Shown piece after piece: positions 23,792 through 31,853 of a stretch of DNA of 41,849 bases. The DNA is from Clostridia bacterium (GTDB lineage Bacteria > Bacillota > Clostridia > Christensenellales > Aristaeellaceae). Made by a program: the position numbers and the translations under genes. The notes beneath the pieces were generated by a model, which was not told where the DNA came from, ran no database searches, and saw only the letters and a program-made list of their open reading frames with translations. Every line of letters starts with the position of its first letter. Position 1 is the stretch's first letter. The stretch covers positions 1 through 41,849 of the forward strand of contig CAAEUQ010000047.1 of NCBI GenBank assembly GCA_900759005.1, written 5' to 3'.

Positions 23792-25722
23792 AGCATGGAT
23801 TTCTGCCGGTAACGCCGGAGGAGGTACGCGCGCGTGGCTGGGACGCGCCGGATTTCGTATACGTCACGGGCGATGCGTATGTCGATCATCCGTCGTTCGG
23901 GCTGGCGATCATCTCGCGCGTGCTGGAAGCCGCAGGCTATCGCATCGCGATTCTTCCGCAGCCGGACTGGCATGATTGTGAGCCGTTCAAGCGCTTTGGA
24001 AAGCCGAAGATCGGCTTTCTTGTGACTGCCGGCGTGATCGATTCAATGGTCAATCACTATACCGCCGCGAAGAAAAAGCGCAGCGAGGACGCGTATGCGC
24101 CCGGCGGCAGGGCGGGCTATCGCCCCGACCGTGCGACGATCGTCTATTGCAATCGAATTCGCCAGGCGTACGGCTCGATCCCGATTGCGATCGGCGGCGT
24201 GGAAGCGTCGCTGCGGCGATTCGCGCATTACGATTATTGGGACGATCGCGTGCGCAATTCCATTCTGGTCGACAGCGGCGCGAACGTGCTGATGTTCGGC
24301 ATGGGCGAGCGATCAATTCTCCGCGTTGCCGAATGGATGAAGGAAGGACGCGATTATGCCGAAATGCGCATTCCGGGCACCTGCGTCATGGCGCCGGACG
24401 TTCCGGAAGGATTTATCGAAATCGCGTCCGAGGAAACCGTCGCACAGGACAAGCGCGCCTATGCGGAAGCGTTCAAAACGCAGTACGACCAGCAGGATCC
24501 CGTTCGCGGAAAGCCTGTCGCGCAGCGCCATGGCAGGAAGGTACTGCTGCAAAACGTCCCGGATCTTCCGTTGACTGAAGAAGAGCTCGATCGCGTTTAT
24601 GCGCTGCCGTATCAGCGGACGTATCATCCGATGTACGCCGCGCAGGGCGGCATTCCGGCGATTGAAGAGGTGAAGTTTTCCATCGCGTCCGTCCGCGGAT
24701 GCTTTGGCGCGTGCAATTTCTGCGCGCTGACGTTCCATCAGGGAAGAATCGTGACTTCGCGCAGCAAGAAATCCATCCTTGAAGAGGGGAAAATTCTCGC
24801 GAAGGATCCCGACTTCAAGGGCTATATTCACGACGTTGGCGGCCCGACGGCAAATTTCCGCAAGCCCGCCTGCACAAAGCAGCTGAAATCCGGCGCATGC
24901 AAGGGTCGGCAGTGCCTGTTTCCGGAGCCGTGCCCGAATATGCGCGCCGATCACACGGAGTATATTGACATTTTGCGTGCATTGCGCGCGCTTCCGGGCG
25001 TGAAAAAGGTGTTCATCCGCTCTGGCATTCGCTTTGATTACCTGCTCGCCGATAAAAAGAGCGGGTTTTTGAACGAACTCGTCCGGCATCACGTGTCCGG
25101 CCAGCTCAAGGTCGCACCGGAACACGTCAGCCCGAACGTGCTGAAGTATATGGGCAAACCGAAGGTCGAGGTTTACAACGAATTTGTCCGCCGCTATCAG
25201 CAGGCGAATGAAAAGCTCGGTATGAAGCAGTATCTCGTGCCGTATTTCATGTCCAGTCATCCTGGCTGTACACTCGACGATGCGATTCTGCTTGCGCTGT
25301 ATATGAAGAAAACAGGTCAGCATCCCGATCAGGTTCAGGATTTTTATCCCACCCCCGGAACGCTTTCGACAGCAATGTTCTATACAGGACTTGATCCGCG
25401 CGATATGACGGAGGTTTATGTTCCGCGTGATCCGAACGAAAAGGCGATGCAGCGTGCGTTGATGCAGTACAACAAGCCATACAATCACGATCTGGTCGTA
25501 AAAGTGCTTCGCAAGGCGCATCGCGAGGATTTGATCGGCTGGGATCACGATTGTCTCGTGCCGCCGTATATCAAAAACAAACCGAACGCGCCGCAAAAAT
25601 CGACGAAAAATGGTGCAAAACAGACTAAAGACGGTGTAAAACAGACCAAAGCTGTGAATAAACGCGCTGAAACGCGAAGCAAATCTGAACGCGGCGGTAA
25701 AAGAAAAACTGCAAAACGTTGA
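23788..25722 (+). CDS. YgiQ family radical SAM protein
   Basis: The 644-aa protein begins KHGFLPVTPEEVRARGWD and carries the radical SAM cluster motif CFGACNFCALTFHQG (CxxxCxxC) at about residue 305. Further conserved pieces are IAIGGVEASLRRFAHYDYW and FYPTPGTLSTAMFYTG. YgiQ proteins bind [4Fe-4S] and SAM; the physiological reaction is not established. The last ~50 residues are a Lys-rich tail with a repeated KQTK pattern that is not part of the core. ATG overlaps the mfd stop by four bases. The -35 of the tetR promoter overlaps its stop codon. Confidence 0.9.
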   Translation: MKHGFLPVTPEEVRARGWDAPDFVYVTGDAYVDHPSFGLAIISRVLEAAGYRIAILPQPDWHDCEPFKRFGKPKIGFLVTAGVIDSMVNHYTAAKKKRSEDAYAPGGRAGYRPDRATIVYCNRIRQAYGSIPIAIGGVEASLRRFAHYDYWDDRVRNSILVDSGANVLMFGMGERSILRVAEWMKEGRDYAEMRIPGTCVMAPDVPEGFIEIASEETVAQDKRAYAEAFKTQYDQQDPVRGKPVAQRHGRKVLLQNVPDLPLTEEELDRVYALPYQRTYHPMYAAQGGIPAIEEVKFSIASVRGCFGACNFCALTFHQGRIVTSRSKKSILEEGKILAKDPDFKGYIHDVGGPTANFRKPACTKQLKSGACKGRQCLFPEPCPNMRADHTEYIDILRALRALPGVKKVFIRSGIRFDYLLADKKSGFLNELVRHHVSGQLKVAPEHVSPNVLKYMGKPKVEVYNEFVRRYQQANEKLGMKQYLVPYFMSSHPGCTLDDAILLALYMKKTGQHPDQVQDFYPTPGTLSTAMFYTGLDPRDMTEVYVPRDPNEKAMQRALMQYNKPYNHDLVVKVLRKAHREDLIGWDHDCLVPPYIKNKPNAPQKSTKNGAKQTKDGVKQTKAVNKRAETRSKSERGGKRKTAKR

Positions 25723-25748
25723 CAGACCTAAGTCTGTTTTGGTATAAT
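25719..25748 (+). promoter_or_regulatory. tetR promoter with embedded palindrome (likely autoregulatory operator)
   Basis: TTGACA (25719-25724) and TATAAT (25743-25748) are 18 bases apart. The palindrome ACAGAC-CTAA-GTCTGT spans 25722-25737, covering the spacer next to the -35. A palindrome of this size in the promoter of a TetR gene is the usual autorepression operator. The binding partner is inferred. Confidence 0.78.
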
Positions 25749-25774
25749 ACAGCCGAAAGGCGGTGCGGATACGC

Positions 25775-26479
25775 ATGAAAAAAGGCGATTTGATGCGCGA
25801 TGAGATCCTCGCGGCGGCGGAAAAACTGTTTTTTACAAACGGATATGAAGACACCGGCGTTCAGGACATTCTGGATGCGTTGAAGCTTTCCAAGGGCGGA
25901 TTCTATCATTATTTTAATTCAAAGGAATCGGTCATGCGAGAGATCTGCGAGCGCCGCATTGCCGAACGCCTTCGCCGCGCGGAGCCGGAACTTTATGTCT
26001 GCCGCGCACGTCCAATCGATAAGCTCAATCGATTGTTGAAGCTGGTGGGCATCTTTGATTGGAACGATGCGCAGTATGCCGCGATCATGCTCCGCCTTTG
26101 CTACAAAAACGGCGGCGATGCACAGCTGCGCGAATCGCTTCGACGAAGCGCGCGCGACCAGCTCCGCCCGTATTTGGACGAAACGATCGCCGAGGGAATT
26201 GCGTCGGGCAAGATGTGTCCGCGCTATCCGAATCGCACGGGCGAAATTATACTGCGAATGGCGGACGATTTGAATGATGAAGCGTGCGCACTGCTTTCGA
26301 AAGATCCGGAAAATCTCGATTCCATCCTCGAAATCACCGATCGGGTGCACGCATACCGCGATGCGATTGAGGTGTTGCTCGGTGCGCCGTTCGGATCGAT
26401 TTGGCTCTATGATATGCCTGTGCTCGTCGGCGATTTGCGCCGCGCGATGCGCGTCATGGGCAAAAACGGAGGCAAATAA
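25775..26479 (+). CDS. TetR/AcrR family transcriptional regulator
   Basis: The 234-aa protein has the TetR helix-turn-helix at its N-terminus: MRDEILAAAEKLFFTNGYED then VQDILDALKLSKGGFYHYFNSKE. The ligand domain is unrecognised. Start at ATG 25775 (25763 GTG is possible but its SD would be too close). The promoter region has a 16-bp palindrome fitting autorepression. The amidase gene begins two bases after its stop, so amidase may be cotranscribed and under the same control. Confidence 0.9.
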   Translation: MKKGDLMRDEILAAAEKLFFTNGYEDTGVQDILDALKLSKGGFYHYFNSKESVMREICERRIAERLRRAEPELYVCRARPIDKLNRLLKLVGIFDWNDAQYAAIMLRLCYKNGGDAQLRESLRRSARDQLRPYLDETIAEGIASGKMCPRYPNRTGEIILRMADDLNDEACALLSKDPENLDSILEITDRVHAYRDAIEVLLGAPFGSIWLYDMPVLVGDLRRAMRVMGKNGGK

Positions 26480-26480
26480 T

Positions 26481-27206
26481 ATGAAAAAACGCATTTTCCC
26501 GTGCATAATCGCATGGATTCTGCTGCTGTCGGCTTCTCTTGCATTCGCGGAAACAGCCGTCAGCACGCAGCCGACGGAAATCGAGCGGCTTGCCGGCATC
26601 AAAGTCGGCATCGATCCCGGTCATCAGGCGCACGCGAACCGCGAGCAGGAGCCGATTGCGCCGAATTCAAAGAAGACGAAGGACAAGGTTGCGTCCGGAA
26701 CGCAGGGCGTGAAGACACGCATTCCCGAATATCAGGTAAACCTGGACGTATCGCTCAAATTGCGCGACGCGCTTGAAGCACTTGGGTGCGAGGTTTATAT
26801 GACGCGCGAAACGAACGACGTGGACATCTCCAACCTCGAACGCGCACAGATGATGAACGAACTCAGCGTGGATCTCGTTTTACGCATTCACTGCAACGGT
26901 TCGGAAAAGAAATCCGATCAGGGAATCGGGCTTTACGTCACGAAAACCGGCGATATTGCCGCATCATCGCTTGCGGCTGCCGAGGCGATGATGCCTGAAC
27001 TGATCGCCGCAACCGGCGCGCGCGACCACGGCATTCATAAGCGCGACACCTATACCGGACAGAACTGGTCGACGGTTCCGTGCGTGATGGTCGAAATGGG
27101 GTATATGAGCAATCCCGACGAGGACGTTAAACTGAACGATCCTGAGTATCAGGATCAGCTCGTTCAGGGAATGGTGGACGGAATTTGCGCGTATTTCGAT
27201 CGTTAA
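26481..27206 (+). CDS. Secreted N-acetylmuramoyl-L-alanine amidase (Amidase_3, CwlD/LytC type)
   Basis: The 241-aa protein has a signal peptide, MKKRIFPCIIAWILLLSASL then AFA. The mature part is an Amidase_3 domain with zinc ligands in VGIDPGHQ, the Glu around TRIPEYQVNLD, VLRIHCNGS and the catalytic-Glu region VMVEMGYMSNPDEDVKL. It cleaves the amide bond between MurNAc and the stem peptide. There is no obvious wall-binding repeat. GGAGGCAAATAAT precedes the ATG at 26481. It follows the TetR gene almost directly. Confidence 0.92.
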   Translation: MKKRIFPCIIAWILLLSASLAFAETAVSTQPTEIERLAGIKVGIDPGHQAHANREQEPIAPNSKKTKDKVASGTQGVKTRIPEYQVNLDVSLKLRDALEALGCEVYMTRETNDVDISNLERAQMMNELSVDLVLRIHCNGSEKKSDQGIGLYVTKTGDIAASSLAAAEAMMPELIAATGARDHGIHKRDTYTGQNWSTVPCVMVEMGYMSNPDEDVKLNDPEYQDQLVQGMVDGICAYFDR

Positions 27207-27237
27207 TGTTATATTTCGGGTTCAATTCGCTTTTATA

Positions 27238-27266
27238 TTGACATTTCAGCATGAAAAGGGTATAAT
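27238..27266 (+). promoter_or_regulatory. Promoter of rplU-prp-rpmA
   Basis: Consensus TTGACA (27238-27243), 17-base spacer and TATAAT (27261-27266), as expected for a ribosomal protein operon. Confidence 0.88.
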
Positions 27267-27271
27267 TCTTG

Positions 27272-27345
27272 GGTAAGCCGCTCGGAATCGGCTATAAAAC
27301 GCATGAAAATGCTGCCTAGTTCCGGCGAGATTTTTGTATAGGAGG
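27272..27345 (+). promoter_or_regulatory. Possible L21 leader RNA
   Basis: Between promoter and rplU lies a ~75-base leader with hairpins GCCG(27277-27280)/CGGC(27289-27292) and GCAT-GAAA-ATGC (27301-27312). Firmicutes rplU operons carry an L21 leader that is thought to bind L21 for autoregulation. The assignment rests on position and hairpins, not on a covariance-model match. Confidence 0.5.
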
Positions 27346-27353
27346 TGCAACGC

Positions 27354-27665
27354 GTGTACGCAGTCATTAAGACCGGTGGCAAGCAGTACCGTGTTCAGCA
27401 GGGCGACGTGATCTTTGTCGAAAAGATCAACTCTCAGGCGGACGAAGCGGTAACTTTTGATGAGGTGCTGCTCGTAAGCGATGGCGAAAAGACCACGATC
27501 GGCGCTCCCACGGTGGCGGGTGCGAAGGTCGAGGGCAAGGTTCTGGCGCAGGTGAAGAGCCGCAAGATCGTCGTCTATAAGTACAAGGCCAAGAAGAATG
27601 AGCGCAAAAAGCAGGGTCATCGTCAGCCCTACACCAAGATTGAAATCACGGCGATCAACGCCTGA
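27354..27665 (+). CDS. rplU: 50S ribosomal protein L21
   Basis: The 103-aa protein opens VYAVIKTGGKQYRVQQGDVI and contains the L21 C-terminal KYKAKKNERKKQGHRQPYTK segment. It starts with GTG at 27354, behind GGAGGTGCAACGC; the in-frame start at 27345 would lie on the SD site. First gene of the rplU-prp-rpmA operon. Confidence 0.96.
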   Translation: MYAVIKTGGKQYRVQQGDVIFVEKINSQADEAVTFDEVLLVSDGEKTTIGAPTVAGAKVEGKVLAQVKSRKIVVYKYKAKKNERKKQGHRQPYTKIEITAINA

Positions 27666-28017
27666 TTCCTTTCAGGGAACGACCGTCACATTTTTCAGAC
27701 GGTCAGACGGCGCTCTGATCGGTTATCAGGCAGAGGGACATAGCGGCTATGGTTACGCAGGCGCGGACATCGTCTGTGCGGCTGTATCTGCATTGACCCA
27801 ATCGACGCTGAACGGACTTAAAAATGTCCTGAAAGCGCCGGTGATGTTTGAACAGGACGATTTTCGAGCGTTCATTGAAGCAAGATTGACGCCGGAGGTT
27901 ACGGACGAGCAGCTTGAATTGGCGCAGCTGTTGCTGATTACGCTGCTGGAAGGACTTCAGGCAGTTGAAAGGGAATTTCCCTGCTATGTCCGTATTATCT
28001 TCAAGGAACGGAGGTAA
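27598..28017 (+). CDS. prp: Ribosomal-processing cysteine protease Prp
   Basis: The protein has the Prp core GHSGYGYAGADIVCAAVSAL, which supplies the catalytic His and Cys, and sits between rplU and rpmA as usual. Prp removes the N-terminal extension of L27. The start is unclear. The homologous part begins near TTVTFFRRSDGALIGYQAEG (codon 27679 onward), but no ATG, GTG or TTG lies there. The ATG at 27598 (overlap of 68 bases with rplU) or TTG at 27640 would add 14-27 unconserved residues. At 27679 the codon is ACG, one base from ATG. It ends six bases before rpmA. Confidence 0.85.
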   Translation: MSAKSRVIVSPTPRLKSRRSTPDSFQGTTVTFFRRSDGALIGYQAEGHSGYGYAGADIVCAAVSALTQSTLNGLKNVLKAPVMFEQDDFRAFIEARLTPEVTDEQLELAQLLLITLLEGLQAVEREFPCYVRIIFKERR

Positions 28018-28022
28018 AGCAC

Positions 28023-28319
28023 ATGTTCAAGATGAATCTTCAGCTCTTCGCTCACAAGAAGGGAATGGGCTCCTCCCGTAACGGTCGTGACAGCCATGCG
28101 CAGCGCCTTGGCGTAAAGCGCTATGACGGTCAGTTCGTCCTCGCGGGCAACATTCTCGTGCGTCAGCGTGGCACGCAGTTCCATCCGGGCAAGAACGTCG
28201 GCATCGGTGATGACGATACTCTGTACGCAAAGATGGATGGCGTTGTGAAGTTCGAGCGCTACGACAAGAAGCGCAAGCAGGTCAGCATCTATCCGGCTAC
28301 GGAAGCTGCTGCAGAATAA
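28023..28319 (+). CDS. rpmA: 50S ribosomal protein L27 (with cleavable N-terminal extension)
   Basis: The 98-aa protein begins MFKMNLQLF followed by AHKKGMGSSRNGRDSHAQRL. The LF/AHKKG junction matches the Firmicutes L27 precursor cut by Prp after LxLF, which exposes the A-H-K-K end that reaches toward the peptidyl-transferase centre. The rest, RQRGTQFHPGKNVGIGDDDT, is typical. GGAGGTAAAGCAC precedes the ATG. prp is the neighbour upstream. Confidence 0.97.
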   Translation: MFKMNLQLFAHKKGMGSSRNGRDSHAQRLGVKRYDGQFVLAGNILVRQRGTQFHPGKNVGIGDDDTLYAKMDGVVKFERYDKKRKQVSIYPATEAAAE

Positions 28320-28337
28320 GCGCAAAAGCGCATAATG

Positions 28338-28371
28338 AAAGAACGTGTCGCGAAAGCGGCGCGTTCTTTTC
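28338..28371 (+). terminator. Intrinsic terminator after rpmA
   Basis: AAAGAACG (28338-28345) pairs with CGTTCTTT (28362-28369); the stem continues through GTCGC/GCGGC to a GAAA tetraloop at 28352-28355. TTTT follows the GC-rich part. Confidence 0.88.
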
Positions 28372-28392
28372 ATAAAATGGAGTTTGACATTC

Positions 28393-29247
28393 ATGCTTAT
28401 CGGAAGCGAAAGAATTGATTTGGGGCTTACGCTGATCGACAGTGCACAGTGCTTTCGTTGGACTCAGCAAGGCGATTCGTTCGGCGCAGTGGTCGATAGA
28501 AATGCAATCTGGCTTACGGAAACGCTGGACGGCGTGAACGCTGAAGGCGGAACATACACATTTTTGCGCGATTACCTCGATTTGAATCGCGATTATGTGA
28601 AAATCGCGCGTGAATATGCGCATATTCCAATCATTCGAAGCGCAATCGAAACATATCCTGGGCTGCGCGTGATGAATCAGCCAACGTGGGAAACGCTCGT
28701 CAGTTTTATTTTGTCAGCAAATAACAACGTTTCACGTATCCGCAAACTTTGCCATGCGCTGCAAACGGCGCTCGGAGAGCGGTTCGATACGCCGCGCGGT
28801 CCGCTTTACGCAATGCCAGATCCGGAGCGAATCGCGAATTGTTCGGAAGAATCGCTGCGAAACCTTGGCGTTGGTTATCGCGCGCCGTATCTGATTCAAA
28901 CCGCGCGACGCGTTGCTGACGGCTTTCCGCTGGCGGAGCTTTCCGATATGGAATATGCGGAAGCGCACGAAAAGCTGGTCGAACTGCCGGGCGTAGGTGA
29001 CAAGGTCGCCGATTGCGTGCTGCTGTTTGGCTGCCGGCATTCGGAAGCGCTGCCGGTCGACGTGTGGATGGCGCGGTTGATTGCGGATTGGCTCGGCGAA
29101 AGCGAAGTAAATCGCGCGCGTCTCGCGCGCCGCGCAAGGGAAATTCTCGGGAAAAACGCCGGAATCGCGCAGCAGTTTCTGTTCCACGCAGCGCGAATGG
29201 GCGAGATTTCGAAAAAATCGAAAGACGGGAATGAGGGAGAATGCTGA
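28393..29247 (+). CDS. 8-oxoguanine DNA glycosylase (OGG1 family)
   Basis: The 284-aa protein has the OGG1 N-terminal domain (LIDSAQCFRWTQQGDSFGAV) and a helix-hairpin-helix with catalytic Lys in VELPGVGDKVADCVLLFGCR. The catalytic Asp lies in ALPVDVWMARLIADWL. It removes 8-oxoguanine from DNA and can nick at the abasic site. Start ATG 28393 has TGGAG about ten bases upstream; the open frame extends further upstream, but the homologous part begins MLIGSERIDLG. The stop overlaps the start of the next gene by seven bases. Confidence 0.9.
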   Translation: MLIGSERIDLGLTLIDSAQCFRWTQQGDSFGAVVDRNAIWLTETLDGVNAEGGTYTFLRDYLDLNRDYVKIAREYAHIPIIRSAIETYPGLRVMNQPTWETLVSFILSANNNVSRIRKLCHALQTALGERFDTPRGPLYAMPDPERIANCSEESLRNLGVGYRAPYLIQTARRVADGFPLAELSDMEYAEAHEKLVELPGVGDKVADCVLLFGCRHSEALPVDVWMARLIADWLGESEVNRARLARRAREILGKNAGIAQQFLFHAARMGEISKKSKDGNEGEC

Positions 29248-30092
29248 TCTGCGCGACGGCTGAGGATATTCGGAAATATGGCGATTCGGTTTACGAGCTC
29301 GCGCTGAATCCGGCGAAATCATGCTATCCGACCTATTGTGACGGTATAAAGACGAAGACGGATTTCCTGAACGCCGCGGAAAATGCTCGAGCAGGCAAAA
29401 CATCGGAGCTTTTGCTGTTTGCGCTGGACGGGCGCGTCGAGGGCTGGATTTCCTATTTTTGGATTCCGGAGGATAAGTATCTTCAAATCGACGGCTGCAA
29501 TTTAAAATCCGGAGCGGAACGGGCGCTTGCCGAGCTGCTGGACGCACTTGAATCGAAGTTTGCCGGCTACACGGCGTATTTCGGCTATCCGGGCGAGAAT
29601 CACGAGGCAATTCGATTTTTACAGCAAAACGGTTTCGAATGTGCTGAACGGACGTGGAACCATTCGTTTATCTTTGGCGAATACCGGCGGCGAGAAACCA
29701 GCCCGAATGTCGAAAAGATTTCCCGCACAAATTTCGATCGATTCCGCGCGGCGTATCATGCGCCGCCTGACGCGTATTGGAATTGCGAACGCATTTACGA
29801 ATCGATCGACGAATGGACGATTTTCGTATACAATCAGGGCAGCGCGCCGGTTGCCGCCGTCTTTTCAACCGGTTCGGCGGGCTATTTTGAAATCTACGGG
29901 GTCGAATTTACGAGCGAAACGCGGCAATCTCATATCATTTCCGAATTGCTGATCGCATTGCTGAACGAATATGCGCAGATGGGCGCAAAATATCTGACCT
30001 ATCTTTGCGACGAAGCGGAGAAGGACGTTCTCCGCGAGCTCGGCTTCAGATGCGTCGGGCAATACGTTTTGTATACGAAGGTGTTTTCCTAA
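29241..30092 (+). CDS. GNAT-like protein, two domains
   Basis: The 283-aa protein is not firmly recognised. The C-terminal half has GNAT-like spacing: APVAAVFSTGSAGYFEIYGV, ISELLIALLNEYAQMGAKYL, YLCDEAEKDVLRELGFRCVG. The N-terminal half (GRVEGWISYFWIPEDKYLQI, then NHEAIRFLQQNGFE) suggests a second, diverged GNAT unit, as in the gene at 1-878. Neither half has a perfect RxxGxG/A acetyl-CoA loop, so activity is uncertain. It overlaps the OGG gene by seven bases and has GAGGGAG just before the ATG. Confidence 0.6.
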   Translation: MLICATAEDIRKYGDSVYELALNPAKSCYPTYCDGIKTKTDFLNAAENARAGKTSELLLFALDGRVEGWISYFWIPEDKYLQIDGCNLKSGAERALAELLDALESKFAGYTAYFGYPGENHEAIRFLQQNGFECAERTWNHSFIFGEYRRRETSPNVEKISRTNFDRFRAAYHAPPDAYWNCERIYESIDEWTIFVYNQGSAPVAAVFSTGSAGYFEIYGVEFTSETRQSHIISELLIALLNEYAQMGAKYLTYLCDEAEKDVLRELGFRCVGQYVLYTKVFS

Positions 30093-30117
30093 GCGACCAT
30101 TTCAAAGGGGCGAAATT

Positions 30118-30819
30118 ATGATTGGCGTATGGGTAAACTGCGCGACCGTTGTGATCGGTGGCGTGCTCGGAACGCTGCTGCGCGGCGGAATTCAGGAGCG
30201 CTACCGCAAAACGATTCACGCGGGACTGGCACTGTGCGTAATGCTGATCGGCGTCAGCGGCGCGATTAAGACTTCGAATGTGATGATCGTGATCGTCAGC
30301 ATGGTGATTGGCTCGCTGCTGGGCGAGCTTGCGCACATCGAGGACGGATTGGACAAACTGGGCGGCTGGGCGCAGAAGCGCTTTGCAAAGGGCGATACCG
30401 GATTTGCGGCTGGATTTGTGAACGCCACGCTGCTGTTCTGCGTCGGCGCGATGGCGGTTGTCGGCTCGCTGGAAGCGGGTTTGACCGGAAAATCGGACAC
30501 GCTGCTCGCTAAAGCGGTACTCGACGGCGTTTCCGCGATGATTTTTGCATCGACGCTCGGTATCGGCGTTGCTTTTTCGGCAATTCCGCTCACACTTTAT
30601 CAGGGCGGCGTCGCGCTGCTGGCGAATGTACTTGCGCCCGTGATGACCGACGCGCTGATTCAGGAGATGTCCGCCGTCGGTTCGCTTCTGATCATTGCGC
30701 TGAGCCTGAATATGCTCGAAGCGACGCGCGAACGCATCCGCGTTGGCAATATGCTGCCCGCGATTCTGATTCCGTGCGCGTATCTGCCGATCGCCGAATG
30801 GTTGAGTCGGCTGTTCTGA
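30118..30819 (+). CDS. DUF554 family integral membrane protein
   Basis: The 233-aa protein has about six or seven membrane segments. The pattern IGVWVNCATVVIGGVLGTLL, MLIGVSGAIKTSNVMIVIVS and FVNATLLFCVGAMAVVGSLE fits DUF554 (YdfK-like) proteins, whose function is unknown. AAAGGGG lies eight bases before the ATG. It closes the OGG-GNAT-DUF554 run, ended by the terminator at 30829-30865. Confidence 0.88.
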   Translation: MIGVWVNCATVVIGGVLGTLLRGGIQERYRKTIHAGLALCVMLIGVSGAIKTSNVMIVIVSMVIGSLLGELAHIEDGLDKLGGWAQKRFAKGDTGFAAGFVNATLLFCVGAMAVVGSLEAGLTGKSDTLLAKAVLDGVSAMIFASTLGIGVAFSAIPLTLYQGGVALLANVLAPVMTDALIQEMSAVGSLLIIALSLNMLEATRERIRVGNMLPAILIPCAYLPIAEWLSRLF

Positions 30820-30828
30820 TACAAAAAG

Positions 30829-30865
30829 CTCCGCGGAGATTTGACTTCCGCGGAGTGTAATTTTT
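30829..30865. terminator. Bidirectional terminator between DUF554 and yitT
   Basis: CTCCGCGGA (30829-30837) and TCCGCGGAG (30847-30855) pair over a nine-base loop. TGTAATTTTT follows on the plus strand and CTTTTT on the minus strand, so it can stop both convergent genes. Confidence 0.85.
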
Positions 30866-31709
30866 AATCCTGCGTTTTGAAGCCCTCGCCGATGACTTCG
30901 TGGACCTTATTGGCGATTACGAACGCTTTCGGGTCGACGGTAAACACGATTTTCCGGAGCAATACCGACTCAAACCGGTTTACTACGCACAGCAGAACCT
31001 GTTTTTCATCGCCGCTGTACATTCCTTTCCCATAAAAGGCGGTCACGCCGCGATCCATCTGCTCCATTACGCGGCGCGCAACTTCATCGGACTGCGAGGA
31101 GATGATGAAGTAAGAAGTCGCGCTGTTCGGCCCTTCCAGCACCAGATCGACCACAACGTTCATCAAAAACGTGCAGATCAATGCGTACATCGCTGCCTGC
31201 TGGTCGAACACGAATGCGGAAGCGAGAATGACCAATCCGTCTACAGCAAAGATTCCGACGCTTACGCGGATAAACGGCACATAACGATGAATCAGCGAAG
31301 CGAGCATATCCGTGCCGCCGGTCGTCGCGCTGCCGCGGAGCACGAGTCCGAAACCGAGCCCTGCGAGCGCGCCGCCGAAGATGCATGCGAGCAGCAGGTC
31401 GTTCGTTGCGGCGGGCAGTGGCAGATGATCGATCAGCAGCGAAAGCCCAAACATCGCGATCAGCGATCGAATGCCAAACCGCAGCCCGAGCGATTTCAGC
31501 GACAAAAGAAACAGCGGCACATTCAGAATGATGCTTACCGTACCTACGCTGATACTTGAAAATTGATGAACCAGCTGACCGATTCCGGTAAATCCGCCGG
31601 CGGCGATATTGTTCGGAATCAGGTACAGGTTATACGCGGAAGCGCTGCAAAGCAATCCGATAAAAATCAGAAGCGCGTTTTTGACCTCGGGGTGCAGTTT
31701 GCGATTCAT
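30864..31709 (-). CDS. YitT family membrane protein (DUF161 plus DUF2179)
   Basis: The 281-aa protein has about five or six membrane spans (from ALLIFIGLLCSASAYNLYLI onward), followed by a C-terminal cytoplasmic DUF2179 domain with MYSGDEKQVLLCVVNRFE and VDPKAFVIANKVHEVIGEGF. NIAAGGFTGIGQLVHQF and TTGGTDMLA are typical YitT motifs. Members act as unassigned membrane transporters. Start 31709 (MNRKLHPEVKNALL) is favoured because the ATG at 31721 has AAAAGGA directly against it, leaving no spacing. Its promoter is at 31747-31775. Confidence 0.88.
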   Translation of the reverse strand: MNRKLHPEVKNALLIFIGLLCSASAYNLYLIPNNIAAGGFTGIGQLVHQFSSISVGTVSIILNVPLFLLSLKSLGLRFGIRSLIAMFGLSLLIDHLPLPAATNDLLLACIFGGALAGLGFGLVLRGSATTGGTDMLASLIHRYVPFIRVSVGIFAVDGLVILASAFVFDQQAAMYALICTFLMNVVVDLVLEGPNSATSYFIISSQSDEVARRVMEQMDRGVTAFYGKGMYSGDEKQVLLCVVNRFESVLLRKIVFTVDPKAFVIANKVHEVIGEGFKTQD

Positions 31710-31746
31710 AGATCGGGTCATTCCTTTTCACGGTAATTTTGCATAT

Positions 31747-31775
31747 AGTATATCATAATTTCCTGAAATATGCAA
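31747..31775 (-). promoter_or_regulatory. Promoter of yitT
   Basis: On the minus strand, TTGCAT (31770-31775), 17-base spacer and TATACT (31747-31752), 38 bases before the chosen start. Confidence 0.65.
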
Positions 31776-31853
31776 TCTGCGAACGCGAAAAGCCTCGAAT
31801 GCATAGGAAGAACTGGTCGATTCGGCCGATTTGGACGGAAGGGAGAGGACGAT

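Noticed and set aside
24313..25854. Minus-strand ORF of ~510 codons opposite ygiQ and tetR
   Set aside because: Shadow frame: it crosses the tetR promoter and two well-supported genes and has no domain.
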